This document shows positions 1-8,515 of a stretch of DNA of 64,000 nucleotides, in pieces. The DNA is from Streptomyces lateritius (GTDB lineage Bacteria; Actinomycetota; Actinomycetes; Streptomycetales; Streptomycetaceae), in NCBI RefSeq assembly GCF_014649715.1, contig NZ_BMTO01000015.1, positions 82,593-146,592 on the forward strand, given 5' to 3'. A program made the translations under genes and the position numbers. The notes below the pieces were generated by a model, which saw only the letters and a program-made list of their open reading frames with translations, was not told where the DNA came from and ran no database searches. How positions within the stretch are numbered: the first letter of the stretch is position 1; the number at the start of each line of letters is the position of its first letter.

Positions 1-262
1 GCGGCTGCGGTTCGCCGACCCGGCCGCGTACCAGAACGCCACCACCGCGCTCCACGACGTCACGCGGGACGACGAGGCCCTCGCGCTCCAGATCCCCAGC
101 GACGGCAGCCAGCGCGCACTGCGCTCCGTCCTCGACCGGCTGCACACCGCCGGCATCGAAGCCGACGAACTGACCGTCCACACCCCCGACCTCGACGACG
201 TCTTCTTCGCCCTGACCGGCTCCACCACCGTGCCCAGCCAGCCCAAGGAGGCTGTCCGATGA
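1..262 (+). CDS. ABC transporter ATP-binding protein, C-terminal part (partial)
   Basis: This is the 3' end of a gene that begins before the window; the open frame starts at base 2 and stops at 260-262. About 86 residues remain. They lie beyond the nucleotide-binding core and look like the accessory C-terminal domain of DrrA-type drug-export ATPases (DUF4162 style), ending in the typical TPDLDDVFFALTG segment. No Walker or signature motif is left to inspect. The stop overlaps the start of the next gene (ATGA), so the two are translationally coupled and should form one exporter. The substrate cannot be told. Family assignment rests on the tail motif and on the neighbouring permease. Confidence 0.8.
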   Translation, partial: RLRFADPAAYQNATTALHDVTRDDEALALQIPSDGSQRALRSVLDRLHTAGIEADELTVHTPDLDDVFFALTGSTTVPSQPKEAVR

Positions 263-1047
263 GCTCCTTCTCCCTCGCCGTCCGCGACTCCCACACCATG
301 CTGCGCCGCAACCTGCTGCACGCCCGGCGCTACCCGTCCCTGACGCTCAATCTGCTGCTCACGCCGGTCATGCTGTTGCTGCTGTTCGTCTACATCTTCG
401 GCGACGCGATGAGCGCCGGCATCAGCGGCGGCGGAGGCCGCGCCGCGTACATCGCCTACATCGTCCCCGGCATCCTGATGATGACCATCGGCTCCACCGT
501 GGTCGGTACGGCCGTGTCCGTCTCAACGGACATGAACGAGGGCATCATCGCCCGCTTCCGCACCATGGCGATCCACCGCGGGTCGGTGCTCTTCGGGCAC
601 GTCGTCGGCAGTGTGCTGCAGGCCATCATGAGCGTCGTCCTCGTCGGCGCCGTCGCCGCGGCCATCGGCTTCCGCTCCACGGACGCCACCGTCCTGGAAT
701 GGCTGGCGGCATTCGGGCTGCTCGCGCTGGTCGCCCTGGCCTTCACCTGGATAGCGGTCGGCATGGGCATGGGCAGCCCCAACGCCGAAGCCGCCAGCAA
801 CAACGCCATGCCGCTGATCCTCCTGCCGCTCATCTCCAGCGCCTTCGTCCCCCTGGACGCCATGCCCGGCTGGTTCCAGCCGATCGCCGAGTACCAGCCC
901 TTCACGCCCGCCATCGAAACCCTCCGCGGACTCCTCCTCGGGACCGAGATCGGCAACAACGGCTGGATCAGCGTCGCCTGGTGCCTGGGCCTCACCGTCC
1001 TCGGCTACTTCTGGTCGAGGGCACAGTTCAACCGCGACCCCAAGTAG
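259..1047 (+). CDS. ABC-2 type transporter permease (DrrB-like)
   Basis: A 262-residue integral membrane protein with about six hydrophobic segments (roughly 25-50, 65-85, 110-140, 145-170, 180-200, 235-255), the usual size and layout of ABC-2 permeases of the daunorubicin-resistance DrrB type. The ATG overlaps the stop of the upstream ATPase gene, so it is the membrane half of a two-gene exporter. Such pairs move drugs, lipids or polysaccharide precursors outward. Nothing in the sequence identifies the substrate. The start is well fixed by the ATGA overlap, with an AAGGAGG-like ribosome site at about 245-251. Confidence 0.88.
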   Translation: MSSFSLAVRDSHTMLRRNLLHARRYPSLTLNLLLTPVMLLLLFVYIFGDAMSAGISGGGGRAAYIAYIVPGILMMTIGSTVVGTAVSVSTDMNEGIIARFRTMAIHRGSVLFGHVVGSVLQAIMSVVLVGAVAAAIGFRSTDATVLEWLAAFGLLALVALAFTWIAVGMGMGSPNAEAASNNAMPLILLPLISSAFVPLDAMPGWFQPIAEYQPFTPAIETLRGLLLGTEIGNNGWISVAWCLGLTVLGYFWSRAQFNRDPK

Positions 1048-1126
1048 GTCCCCACGCGCCGCGTATCGTCGCGGAGGCCCCCTCTCCGGAGGGGAACACG
1101 CCGAAGACGAGAAACAGGGGAGCTCA

Positions 1127-2125
1127 GTGATACCCAGCAGGATCCGCACCGCAGCGGCGGTGGCCGGGGCGGTCGTACTCGCCGCCGCGGGCACGGTGTT
1201 CGGCGCCGCGCCCGCCACCGCCGCCTCGACGGACTTCACCTACGAGGTGACACGGAACGCCGAGACGTACAAGGACGTGCCGGGCACCGCGATCACCTTC
1301 GACGCGGCCGCCGGTGAGAGGTCGTACCTCTGGTCCCGGTACTTCTCGACCGACCCCGTCGACACGCTCGCGGCCGGGGACAACATCGGCAACACCTTCG
1401 CCATCCGCTGCCGCAACGCCGACGGGACCGCGCTGCCGACCGGGACCGAAGCCGGGTCCTACTGGGCGGCGAATCTGGTCCCGCCCGGCGAGACCTCGCT
1501 GACCGCCGGTCTGCGCTGGCTGTTCATCGCGCCCGCCGACGGCAGCTACACCTGCCGCCTGTCGATCGTCTCGTACTCCTCCATCATCGTGAACGGCCGC
1601 ACCGTCACCATGCGCGTCCCGGCCGGCGCCGAACTGGCCCGCGCGGTCTACCCCGCGATGTCCCGGTGGACCCTGCTCGCCGGCACCGGTGTCACGGTCG
1701 CCCGCTCGACCACGGTCTCCACCCTCGGCTCCACGCACACCCCGTCGGGCGGCGACGAGATCGCCGTCTACCAGGACGCCGCACTCTCGACCTGCGCGGC
1801 CGGCTCCCCCATCTGCTCCGGCGGCACCACCGCCTACACCGGCACCACCGTCGAGACCTGGGTCGAGGCGCAGCCCAAGAACCCCGACGGCTCTCTCTGC
1901 GGAGCCCCGGTCAAGGGCCCGGTCTCCCGCTGGAACATCTCCAACGCCAAGCACCACCAGACGGCGGCGAACACCCTCAAGCTCACCACCGCCCAGCTCG
2001 GCGGCTGCACGCAGATCCGTACGACGCTGAAGGTACGGAACGTCGACGGCAACCCGGTCAAGATCCATGACGGGTACGCCTCGGGAACGCTGGCGGCGAC
2101 GCACGGGGCGGCGATCACCTACTGA
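1127..2125 (+). CDS. Secreted protein of unknown function
   Basis: The 332-residue product starts at GTG, with AGGGGAG about 5 bases upstream. It has a clear Sec signal peptide: basic residues 4-7, a hydrophobic Ala/Val core to about residue 27, and an ATA-A type cleavage site near residues 31-33. The mature part is rich in Thr, Ser and Tyr, has a few paired Cys (one pair around 'CAAGSPIC') and no catalytic motif I recognise. It looks like a small beta-rich exported protein. It follows the ABC exporter in the same direction after about 80 bases, so it may be co-transcribed, but no functional link is visible. Confidence 0.75.
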   Translation: MIPSRIRTAAAVAGAVVLAAAGTVFGAAPATAASTDFTYEVTRNAETYKDVPGTAITFDAAAGERSYLWSRYFSTDPVDTLAAGDNIGNTFAIRCRNADGTALPTGTEAGSYWAANLVPPGETSLTAGLRWLFIAPADGSYTCRLSIVSYSSIIVNGRTVTMRVPAGAELARAVYPAMSRWTLLAGTGVTVARSTTVSTLGSTHTPSGGDEIAVYQDAALSTCAAGSPICSGGTTAYTGTTVETWVEAQPKNPDGSLCGAPVKGPVSRWNISNAKHHQTAANTLKLTTAQLGGCTQIRTTLKVRNVDGNPVKIHDGYASGTLAATHGAAITY

Positions 2126-2174
2126 GGCCGCGGGCCGGAGGGCGCAGGCCCGGGAGGCGCTGGATCGTCGGCGA

Positions 2175-2456
2175 TCAGCCGGACGGATCCGGCGCGGGCC
2201 TCCCCTTCGGCCGGCGCAGTCCCGCCTCCGTGATCCGGCGGACCAGCTCCTTGGAGCCGACCTCGACCGCACCCGCCGCCACCGCGTCGGCGTAACGCTC
2301 CGACGGGATGTCGTAGTGGTCGCGCTCGAAGGCACGCGGCGGGGCGCCGATCGCGGCGGCGAAGGCGTGGAGCTCCTCGTAGGAGACGTCGCTGACCAGG
2401 TGCGACCACATGCGGCCGTGGCCGGCCCAGGTCGGCGGGTCGATGTAGAGGGTCAC
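2175..2456 (-). CDS. DUF4031 domain protein
   Basis: A 93-residue protein that matches the small DUF4031 family: it opens MTLYIDPPTWAGHGRMWSHL and carries the conserved F-E-R-D-H-Y-D-I-P segment near residue 43. It starts at GTG. The family is widespread in actinomycetes and has no assigned function; the D, H and Y residues look like a possible metal or nucleotide site, but that is a guess. It follows the unknown gene at 2470-2847 by 13 bases on the same strand, so the two are probably one transcript. Tail-to-tail with the secreted-protein gene. Confidence 0.75.
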   Translation of the reverse strand: MTLYIDPPTWAGHGRMWSHLVSDVSYEELHAFAAAIGAPPRAFERDHYDIPSERYADAVAAGAVEVGSKELVRRITEAGLRRPKGRPAPDPSG

Positions 2457-2469
2457 CTCGCGGCCGCCG

Positions 2470-2847
2470 TCACTTCAGGCCGCCGACCGGGGCGACGACC
2501 ACGCCCGCCTTGCCGCAGACCCAGTGGGGGTCAGGACCGAGTTCGGGTTCGACGTCCAGGGCGTGCGGATCGCCCGAGAAGCAGACAGGACAGAGCGGCC
2601 ACCGGCCGTAGCGCTCCAGGAGCGCGTCCTGCACGTCCTGGGCCACGAGACCGGCGACGTACGTGATGCCCTCAGGCCACTGCTCGACCCACCAGCGGCG
2701 GTGCGTGACCGCCTCCTCGACCATCGAGACGACCTCCGCGGCGGCCACGTCCCGCGCCGCCAGATCGGCGAGGACGAGCGCGCGGGCGGCATGCAGCGCC
2801 TGTTCCAGGGGGTCGATGTCGTCCATGAGCTCATTGTCACCCGACAA
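2470..2847 (-). CDS. Hypothetical protein with a Cys/His cluster
   Basis: I do not recognise the family. The 125-residue protein is acidic and helical in its first half (DPLEQALHAARALVLADLAA) and has a second half with C-P-V-C, then H, then a further W-V-C-G: three Cys and His residues spaced like a small zinc-binding site (about residues 88-113). No signal peptide or membrane segment. The start (ATG at 2847) is shared with a possible internal ATG eight residues later. It sits just upstream of the DUF4031 gene, probably in the same operon, and diverges from the RpiR regulator with about 80 bases between. Confidence 0.6.
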   Translation of the reverse strand: MSGDNELMDDIDPLEQALHAARALVLADLAARDVAAAEVVSMVEEAVTHRRWWVEQWPEGITYVAGLVAQDVQDALLERYGRWPLCPVCFSGDPHALDVEPELGPDPHWVCGKAGVVVAPVGGLK

Positions 2848-2893
2848 GCCTGGGGCCGGCGAAGGTCCTCCGCATCCGGACGCCCCGGAGGTC

Positions 2894-2955
2894 TTGACGC
2901 ACCCTGGGGCCGAAAATATCTTTCAGATGTGACCGATGACGTGAAGGAAAGTTTC
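2894..2955 (+). promoter_or_regulatory. Promoter and paired GAAA..TTTC operators of the RpiR-family gene
   Basis: A -35 TTGACG (2894-2899), a 17-base spacer and a -10 TATCTT (2917-2922) place the transcription start near 2929, which is the G of the proposed GTG start, so the mRNA is probably leaderless. An inverted repeat GAAA-N5-TTTC (2912-2924) covers the -10, and a second one, GAAA-G-TTTC (2947-2955), lies just inside the coding region; both are followed by CAGA. Self-repression by the encoded regulator is the simple reading (inference). Confidence 0.6.
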
Positions 2956-3930
2956 AGAGCCCCGGCCGCCCGGACCGGCGGGTCCGGCTCCGGCCCCACT
3001 TCAGGCTCCGCCCCCGCACCAGCCTCCGGTTCCGGTTCCGGGAGTGACGCCCCGCCCGCGCCCGCCGCCCTCGCCGCCAAGGTCCGTACCCTCGCGCCGT
3101 CCATGACCCGCTCCATGCAGCGGGTCGCCGAAGCCGTCGCCGGAGACCCGGCCGGCTGCGCCGCCCTCACCGTCACCGGACTCGCCGAGCTCACCGGCAC
3201 GAGCGAGGCCACCGTCGTCCGCACCGCCCGCCTCCTCGGCTACCCCGGCTACCGCGACCTGCGCCTCGCCCTCGCCGGCCTCGCCGCCCAGCAGCAGTCC
3301 GGCCGCGCCCCTTCCGTCACCGCCGACATCGCCGTCGACGATCCCATTGCCGACGTCGTCGCCAAGCTCGCCTACGACGAGCAGCAGACCCTCGCCGACA
3401 CCGCCGCCGGACTCGACACCGTCCAGCTCGGCGCCGTCGTCGCCGCCCTCGCCGGGGCCCGCCGCATCGACATCTACGGCATCGGCGCCTCCGGCCTCGT
3501 CGCCCAGGACCTCGGTCAGAAACTGCTCCGCATCGGCCTGCTCGCGCACGCGCACAGCGACCCGCACCTCGCCGTCACCAACGCCGTGCAGCTCCGCTCC
3601 GGCGACGTCGCCATCGCCATCACCCACTCCGGCTCGACCGGCGACGTCATAGAGCCCCTGCGTGTCGCCTTCGACCACGGGGCGACCACGGTCGCGATCA
3701 CCGGCCGCCCGGACGGTCCGGTGACGCAGTACGCCGACCACATCCTCACCACCTCGACCGCCCGCGAGAGCGAACTGCGTCCCGCCGCCATGTCGTCCCG
3801 TACCAGCCAACTCCTCGTCGTGGACTGCCTGTTCACCTGCGTCACGCAGCGTACGTACGAGACGGCGGCGCCCGCCCTCGCGGCCTCGTACGAAGCCCTC
3901 GCCCACCGCCACTCCCCTCGCACCCGCTGA
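2929..3930 (+). CDS. MurR/RpiR family transcriptional regulator
   Basis: About 333 residues. A Gly/Pro/Ser-rich leader of some 40 residues precedes an N-terminal RpiR helix-turn-helix (around 50-120, with the GTSEATVVRTARLLGYPGYRD recognition region) and a SIS sugar-isomerase-fold sensor (about 150-290, with GIGASGLVAQDLGQKL and THSGSTGDVIEPL). RpiR proteins bind phosphosugars through the SIS domain. Its gene lies 54 bases before murQ on the same strand, so it probably controls MurNAc-6-phosphate use. I chose the GTG at 2929 because it falls on the predicted transcription start; the open frame extends further upstream but lacks coding character there. Confidence 0.88.
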   Translation: MTDDVKESFRAPAARTGGSGSGPTSGSAPAPASGSGSGSDAPPAPAALAAKVRTLAPSMTRSMQRVAEAVAGDPAGCAALTVTGLAELTGTSEATVVRTARLLGYPGYRDLRLALAGLAAQQQSGRAPSVTADIAVDDPIADVVAKLAYDEQQTLADTAAGLDTVQLGAVVAALAGARRIDIYGIGASGLVAQDLGQKLLRIGLLAHAHSDPHLAVTNAVQLRSGDVAIAITHSGSTGDVIEPLRVAFDHGATTVAITGRPDGPVTQYADHILTTSTARESELRPAAMSSRTSQLLVVDCLFTCVTQRTYETAAPALAASYEALAHRHSPRTR

Positions 3931-3984
3931 TCTCGTCACCCTGCCTGACCCGTCAACGACGACGACGCACCGAAAGAGCCGCAC

Positions 3985-4905
3985 GTGTCCTCTACGTACT
4001 CCAAGCTCCAGGCGCAACTGGCCACCCTCACCACCGAGGCGTTCCGTCCCGAGCTCGCGCGGATCGACCAGCTCCCGACGCTCGACATCGCCCGCACCAT
4101 GAACGACGAGGACCGGACCGTCCCGACCGCCGTCGCCGCGCAGCTGCCGAGGATCGCCGCCGCGATCGACGCGGCCGCCGTACGGATGGGGCGGGGCGGC
4201 CGTCTCGTCTACGCCGGCGCGGGCACGGCGGGCCGGCTCGGCGTCCTCGACGCGAGCGAGTGCCCGCCCACCTTCAACACCGACCCGGGCGAGGTCGTCG
4301 GTCTGATCGCGGGCGGCTCCGCGGCGATGGTCAAGGCGGTCGAGGGCGCCGAGGACTCGCGCGCCCTCGCGGCCGAGGACCTCGACGCGCTCGGCCTGAC
4401 CCCCGACGACACGGTGGTCGGCATCTCCGCCTCCGGCCGTACCCCCTACGCCATCGGCGCGGTCGAGCACGCCCGCTCGGTGGGGGCCTTGACCATCGGC
4501 CTGTCCTGCAACGCGGACAGCGAGCTCGCGGCCGCCGCCGAGCACGGCATCGAGGTCGTCACCGGACCCGAACTCCTCACCGGCTCCACCCGGTTGAAGG
4601 CGGGCACCGCCCAGAAGCTGGTCCTCAACATGATCTCCACGATCACGATGATCCGGCTCGGCAAGACGTACGGAAACCTCATGGTGGACGTCCGCGCCTC
4701 GAACGAGAAGCTCCAGGCCAGGTCGAGGCGGATCGTCGCGCTCGCCACCGACGCGCCGGACGAGCGGATCGAGGCCGCGCTCGCCGAGGCGGACGGCGAG
4801 GTGAAGACGGCGATCCTGATGCTCCTCGCCGACATCGACGCCAAGACGGCAAAGGACCGCCTCGCCACCTCCCGGGGCCACCTGCGCGCCGCCCTGACTC
4901 CCTGA
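3985..4905 (+). CDS. murQ: N-acetylmuramic acid 6-phosphate etherase
   Basis: MurQ splits the lactyl ether of MurNAc-6-phosphate to give GlcNAc-6-phosphate and D-lactate, a cytoplasmic step of peptidoglycan recycling. The 306-residue length is normal. The family block GRLVYAGAGTAGRLGVLDAS followed by ECPPTF (about 71-95) carries the catalytic Glu region, and a SIS domain covers about 55-220 with GISASGRTPY. GTG start. It follows the RpiR regulator directly. Its product is the substrate of the NagA encoded at 25.0 kb, so the two loci join in one amino-sugar route. Confidence 0.95.
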   Translation: MSSTYSKLQAQLATLTTEAFRPELARIDQLPTLDIARTMNDEDRTVPTAVAAQLPRIAAAIDAAAVRMGRGGRLVYAGAGTAGRLGVLDASECPPTFNTDPGEVVGLIAGGSAAMVKAVEGAEDSRALAAEDLDALGLTPDDTVVGISASGRTPYAIGAVEHARSVGALTIGLSCNADSELAAAAEHGIEVVTGPELLTGSTRLKAGTAQKLVLNMISTITMIRLGKTYGNLMVDVRASNEKLQARSRRIVALATDAPDERIEAALAEADGEVKTAILMLLADIDAKTAKDRLATSRGHLRAALTP

Positions 4906-4939
4906 CGCCGTCACTCACCTCGGCTCCGAGAGCGGGTGG

Positions 4940-6427
4940 TCAGCCGCAGTACGTGTCGGAGGCCGGCCGTACCCCCGTACGGAGGAACGCCGTCACCGCC
5001 CGGTCCCCGCACGCGTTGCCGTTCCCCAGGTACATCCCGTGCCCGCCCTGGTCGACGGCGACCAGCCGGGCCCGGTCGCCGAGGGCCGCGCGCATCTTCA
5101 GACCGGCGGCGTACGGGGTGGAGGGGTCGCGCAGGGACTGGATCATCAGGATGTTGGAGGGGCCCCGGTCGGTGATCCGGGTCGGCTTCTCGGCCGGGGC
5201 CTTCCAGAAGGAGCAGGGTGTGATGTTCGCCGGGAAACCGGCCGTGAGCGGGTGACGGACGCGGTCCTCGGCGACGGCGCGCCGGTGGGCGGGGACGGAG
5301 CGGGGCCACCGTACGTCATTGCAGATGACGCCGATCATGACCGCCGCGTCCTCCTCGGACAGCGCGTCGGCGAGCTCCCTCGGGAGCACGGGGTTCCGGG
5401 CCGGATCCAGAGCCTCCACCACCAGCCGGGCGAACCCGGGGAACGCGGCGTCGCCGTACAGCGCGTTCTGCAGCGCCTGCCGCAGCACATTCCCGGTCAG
5501 CGGTACGCCCGGCTTCGACGACTCCTTCGGCTCGCGGTCCAGCCTCTCCGCCAGCGCGATCACCAGCGGCCGCACGTCCTCCGGCCGCTCCGCGAGCCGC
5601 AGCCCCTGCTTCGTCCGGTCGGGGTGCGCCGCCCATTCCGCGAAGTCGGGGAACCTGTCCTCGGCGCCCGGGCCCAGAAAGCCGAGCCAGCCCCGGGCCA
5701 CACGCTCCGGGTCCGGATCGCTGCTGCTGTCCAGGACCCAACGGTCGGTCCGGTGCGGGAACTTCTGTGCGTACACCGCCCCGACGTACGTCCCGTACGA
5801 GACCCCCCAGGCGGACAGCTTCTCCTCCCCGAGCGCCTGCCGGAACCGGTCGAGGTCCCGTGCCTGGTTCGCCGTCGTCATGCTCGCCAGCACCTCGCCC
5901 CCGTTACGCGCGCACGCCTCGGCGGTACGCCGGGACCGGGCCACGTTCTCGTCGATCCCGCCGTCGGCGTCCGGCCAGGACCGCAGGGTCACCAGCCGCC
6001 GGTCGCTCTCGTCGAGCCGACAGTTCGCCTTCGCGCTGCCGCCCACCCCGCGCGGGTCCATCGCCACCAGGTCGTACGCCCCGCCCAGCTCCCCGCGCAA
6101 CGCCGCCCCCTTCGACGCCAGCCGCCGCACCCCCGAACTCCCGGGCCCGCCGGGAATCACGGCCAGCGTCCCGCGCCGCTCCTCGGGCCGGTCACCGCGG
6201 ATCCGCGACACGGCGATCCCGATCCGCCGCCCGCCGGGATCGCTGTAGTCCAGAGGTACGGAGAGGGTGGCGCACTGCTGTCCGGGCACCGGCTCGGGAA
6301 TCGCGCAGTCACCCCACGCGAGGCTCCCGCCCGCGCCGGCCGTGTCGGCCCGGGCCACGGTGAGCGAGGCCGCGGCGGCGGCTGAGGAAAGGGCGAGGAG
6401 GAGGGCGGTGCGCCCGTAAGTCGTCAT
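4940..6427 (-). CDS. Secreted alpha/beta hydrolase, tripeptidyl aminopeptidase (TAP) family
   Basis: A 495-residue exported serine hydrolase. It has a signal peptide (residues 1-29, cleavage near ARA-D), the oxyanion block GGPGSSG (about 92), DPRGVGGS (about 127), the nucleophile elbow G-V-S-Y-G-T-Y (Ser about 207), and a C-terminal TAP-like domain with the late His in GGHGMYLG. Streptomyces members (SlpD/SlpE, Tap) remove tripeptides from protein N-termini outside the cell. No lipobox. It converges with murQ, which ends 34 bases away. The exact substrate specificity cannot be read from sequence. Confidence 0.88.
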   Translation of the reverse strand: MTTYGRTALLLALSSAAAAASLTVARADTAGAGGSLAWGDCAIPEPVPGQQCATLSVPLDYSDPGGRRIGIAVSRIRGDRPEERRGTLAVIPGGPGSSGVRRLASKGAALRGELGGAYDLVAMDPRGVGGSAKANCRLDESDRRLVTLRSWPDADGGIDENVARSRRTAEACARNGGEVLASMTTANQARDLDRFRQALGEEKLSAWGVSYGTYVGAVYAQKFPHRTDRWVLDSSSDPDPERVARGWLGFLGPGAEDRFPDFAEWAAHPDRTKQGLRLAERPEDVRPLVIALAERLDREPKESSKPGVPLTGNVLRQALQNALYGDAAFPGFARLVVEALDPARNPVLPRELADALSEEDAAVMIGVICNDVRWPRSVPAHRRAVAEDRVRHPLTAGFPANITPCSFWKAPAEKPTRITDRGPSNILMIQSLRDPSTPYAAGLKMRAALGDRARLVAVDQGGHGMYLGNGNACGDRAVTAFLRTGVRPASDTYCG

Positions 6428-6563
6428 GGGAGCAGCTTCGTTGGCGGAGCAGCACGATCACATCCGGCAGCCGGGCGGGTCCGGGGTGGGGCTTTCCCCC
6501 GGGCCCGAACTCGGGTCGGCCACTTCGGGCGGCAACGGCATCACGCTGCCGCCCGAGAGCGGC

Positions 6564-7712
6564 TCACCGCAGGGCGGAGGCGTCACCCGCCGGTCCCGGC
6601 TGCGGCGGCACCGCGGCAGCCGCCGTCCCGGGACGGGCCTCCGCTTCCATGGCGCCTGTTCGTCGGGCGGTACGCCGCCACAGCCGTCCCGCGGCGCGGT
6701 AGAAGCGGTCCGGCAGGAACACCGCATCGGCGAAGATCATCGCGCCGGAGAACACCGGCAGTCCCATGAGCACCGCAATGTTCACGTGCATGCCCAGCAG
6801 CAGGATCAGGAGCGGGTACTTGAGCCTGCTGAAGAGGGCGAACGGAAACGCGACCTGCGCCAGCACCGTCACATAACCCAGGGCCGCGAGCAGTACATGG
6901 TGGCCGTCGATCGCCTGGGACAACTCAGGCCAGGGACGGAACAAGCCGAGGTTCAGGACGTAGTGGAGGGCGGTGCCGTCGGCCCACTTCTGCCCCTGCA
7001 CCTTGTACAGCCCCGCGCATCCGTAGAGGAAGCAGACCTGCGCCGCGATGACGAACATGCCGCAGTTGTGCAGCACGGTGGTCAGGACGGAGCGCGCGTC
7101 CCGCAGTTGGTGCCGCAGGCCGTTCCCGAGAGGCTCGGCGGCTTTGCCGGCCGCGGCCTTGCGCCGAGTCCTGCGCGCGTCGAGGGACCAGCGGCGACCA
7201 CATGCGGTGAAGACCAGGTAGAGGGCCATGAGAACCATGAGGTTGTCCCCGCCGTCCACCATGTAGATCGCCTTGGCGTGGAACGACACCACCATGACCG
7301 CGAACAGCACGGACACCGCACGCGTGCGCCAGCCCAGCGCGAACAGCGCACACGTGACAACGGCAACGGCGTAGCAGACCTCGAAGTACACCCGGCTGTC
7401 GGACAAGAGGAGGACGCTGGCCCACCCGGTCTGGTCGTACATGAGCCGGGCCAGTTCGGGAGTCCATGGCGATCCGGGCCCCCACATCTCCTCGCGGTGG
7501 GGGAACTCGCGAAGCAAGAAGACGAGATAGAGCACCCCGTACCCGATGCGCAACATCGCCGCCGCGTACAAGGAGACGGGTTGCTCGGTCAGAAGGACGA
7601 GGAGAGCGTGGATTCGATCGGACACGCGCTGGAGCACGTGTACGACGGCCTGTCCGATGGCTCCTCGGGGCGCTGGGGACGCCGGGGCCGGTGCCTTCTC
7701 AGTGCGCTTCAC
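6564..7712 (-). CDS. HTTM domain membrane protein (vitamin K-dependent gamma-carboxylase-like)
   Basis: A 382-residue multi-pass protein with an HTTM domain, the horizontally transferred transmembrane fold shared with vitamin K-dependent gamma-carboxylase. About eight hydrophobic segments are visible, plus the typical motifs LRIGYGVLYLVFL near 50, MWGPGSPW near 80, and HAKAIYMVDGGDNLM near 150. It starts at GTG and overlaps the end of the DUF5819 gene by 14 bases, so both are made from one message and likely work together in the membrane. Catalysis is not established for bacterial HTTM proteins; carboxylation is only a structural analogy. The cytoplasmic C-tail is Pro/Ala rich. Confidence 0.8.
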   Translation of the reverse strand: MKRTEKAPAPASPAPRGAIGQAVVHVLQRVSDRIHALLVLLTEQPVSLYAAAMLRIGYGVLYLVFLLREFPHREEMWGPGSPWTPELARLMYDQTGWASVLLLSDSRVYFEVCYAVAVVTCALFALGWRTRAVSVLFAVMVVSFHAKAIYMVDGGDNLMVLMALYLVFTACGRRWSLDARRTRRKAAAGKAAEPLGNGLRHQLRDARSVLTTVLHNCGMFVIAAQVCFLYGCAGLYKVQGQKWADGTALHYVLNLGLFRPWPELSQAIDGHHVLLAALGYVTVLAQVAFPFALFSRLKYPLLILLLGMHVNIAVLMGLPVFSGAMIFADAVFLPDRFYRAAGRLWRRTARRTGAMEAEARPGTAAAAVPPQPGPAGDASALR

Positions 7713-8406
7713 GCGAGTCCACCTTCCACCAGGGCAGGTACCGGGTCGCGGTCGGTGCAGGTGCCGCCGCGGCCTGACGGGATCCGTCCGCCGGACGGGG
7801 AGGGTCGATGTGCACAGTGGTCACCCGTAGCTGGATGGAGTCGAAGGTGCCGCCCCGTTGCGCGGTGACGCGGTCCGTCGCGATGTTGCGGAGATACTCC
7901 TGGATCAGAGCAGCTCGCTCCGAGTGTGGCCGGTCGTCGGTACCGTGCGTTTCGGCGTAGGAATTCCAGGCACGGCGCAGCATGTTCTGGGACGTGTGGC
8001 TCGGGAAGACGTTGTGCTTGACGGCGGAATCGTCCATGGAGCTCAGATCGATCCAGTCGCTCACGTGCGTGGTGCCGTTCGGCGCTGTTTTCCCGACCCG
8101 CGCCGAGACCTGCCGATTAACAGACTGCGGGTCCGGAGCGAAGAGCCGCCAGTTCTGCGAGAACAGGGGCTGGACCCAGGCGTTGATCTGTTGGCTGTAC
8201 GCCCTGGAAATGGCGTTCGATGGAGCCACGTACAGAAACACCAAGAGCACATGGACCAGGGTCACCGCGAGGCACAGGGCCACGGCGACTCCCGTTCCGG
8301 CGATCAGCAGGCGGGGTGGCTCTGAATTCCCGCGATTGCGACTCGGCCCTTCGCCACCGTCCTGCTGTGAATCCTTCGCGTGTGTCGACTCAACGCCGCC
8401 CAGCAC
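7699..8406 (-). CDS. DUF5819 family membrane-anchored protein
   Basis: A 235-residue protein with one strong transmembrane helix (about residues 32-58) and an outer domain that keeps the family marks W-V-Q-P-L-F-S-Q-N-W-R-L-F-A-P-D-P and DWIDLS. DUF5819 has no known function; I identify it from the WRLFAPDP signature and its regular pairing with an HTTM gene. GTG start at 8406. The overlap with the HTTM gene implies coupled translation and a two-component membrane assembly (inference). The first 30 residues are polar and probably cytoplasmic. Confidence 0.75.
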   Translation of the reverse strand: MLGGVESTHAKDSQQDGGEGPSRNRGNSEPPRLLIAGTGVAVALCLAVTLVHVLLVFLYVAPSNAISRAYSQQINAWVQPLFSQNWRLFAPDPQSVNRQVSARVGKTAPNGTTHVSDWIDLSSMDDSAVKHNVFPSHTSQNMLRRAWNSYAETHGTDDRPHSERAALIQEYLRNIATDRVTAQRGGTFDSIQLRVTTVHIDPPRPADGSRQAAAAPAPTATRYLPWWKVDSREAH

Positions 8407-8515
8407 GGCCCCACCCGGTCCTTCCCATTGCGACTGCTCGCACCTGCTTCTCCTGCTTCCATGGATGGCGCGCGACGGAATCGACGACGATCCGCCGCGC
8501 GCCGCCCTTACTCAC

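Noticed and set aside
3001..4914. 637-residue open frame on the minus strand opposite the RpiR regulator and murQ
   Set aside because: It is a shadow of two well-supported genes; its composition is Gly/Arg/Val repeats from GC-rich codons and no family motif appears.
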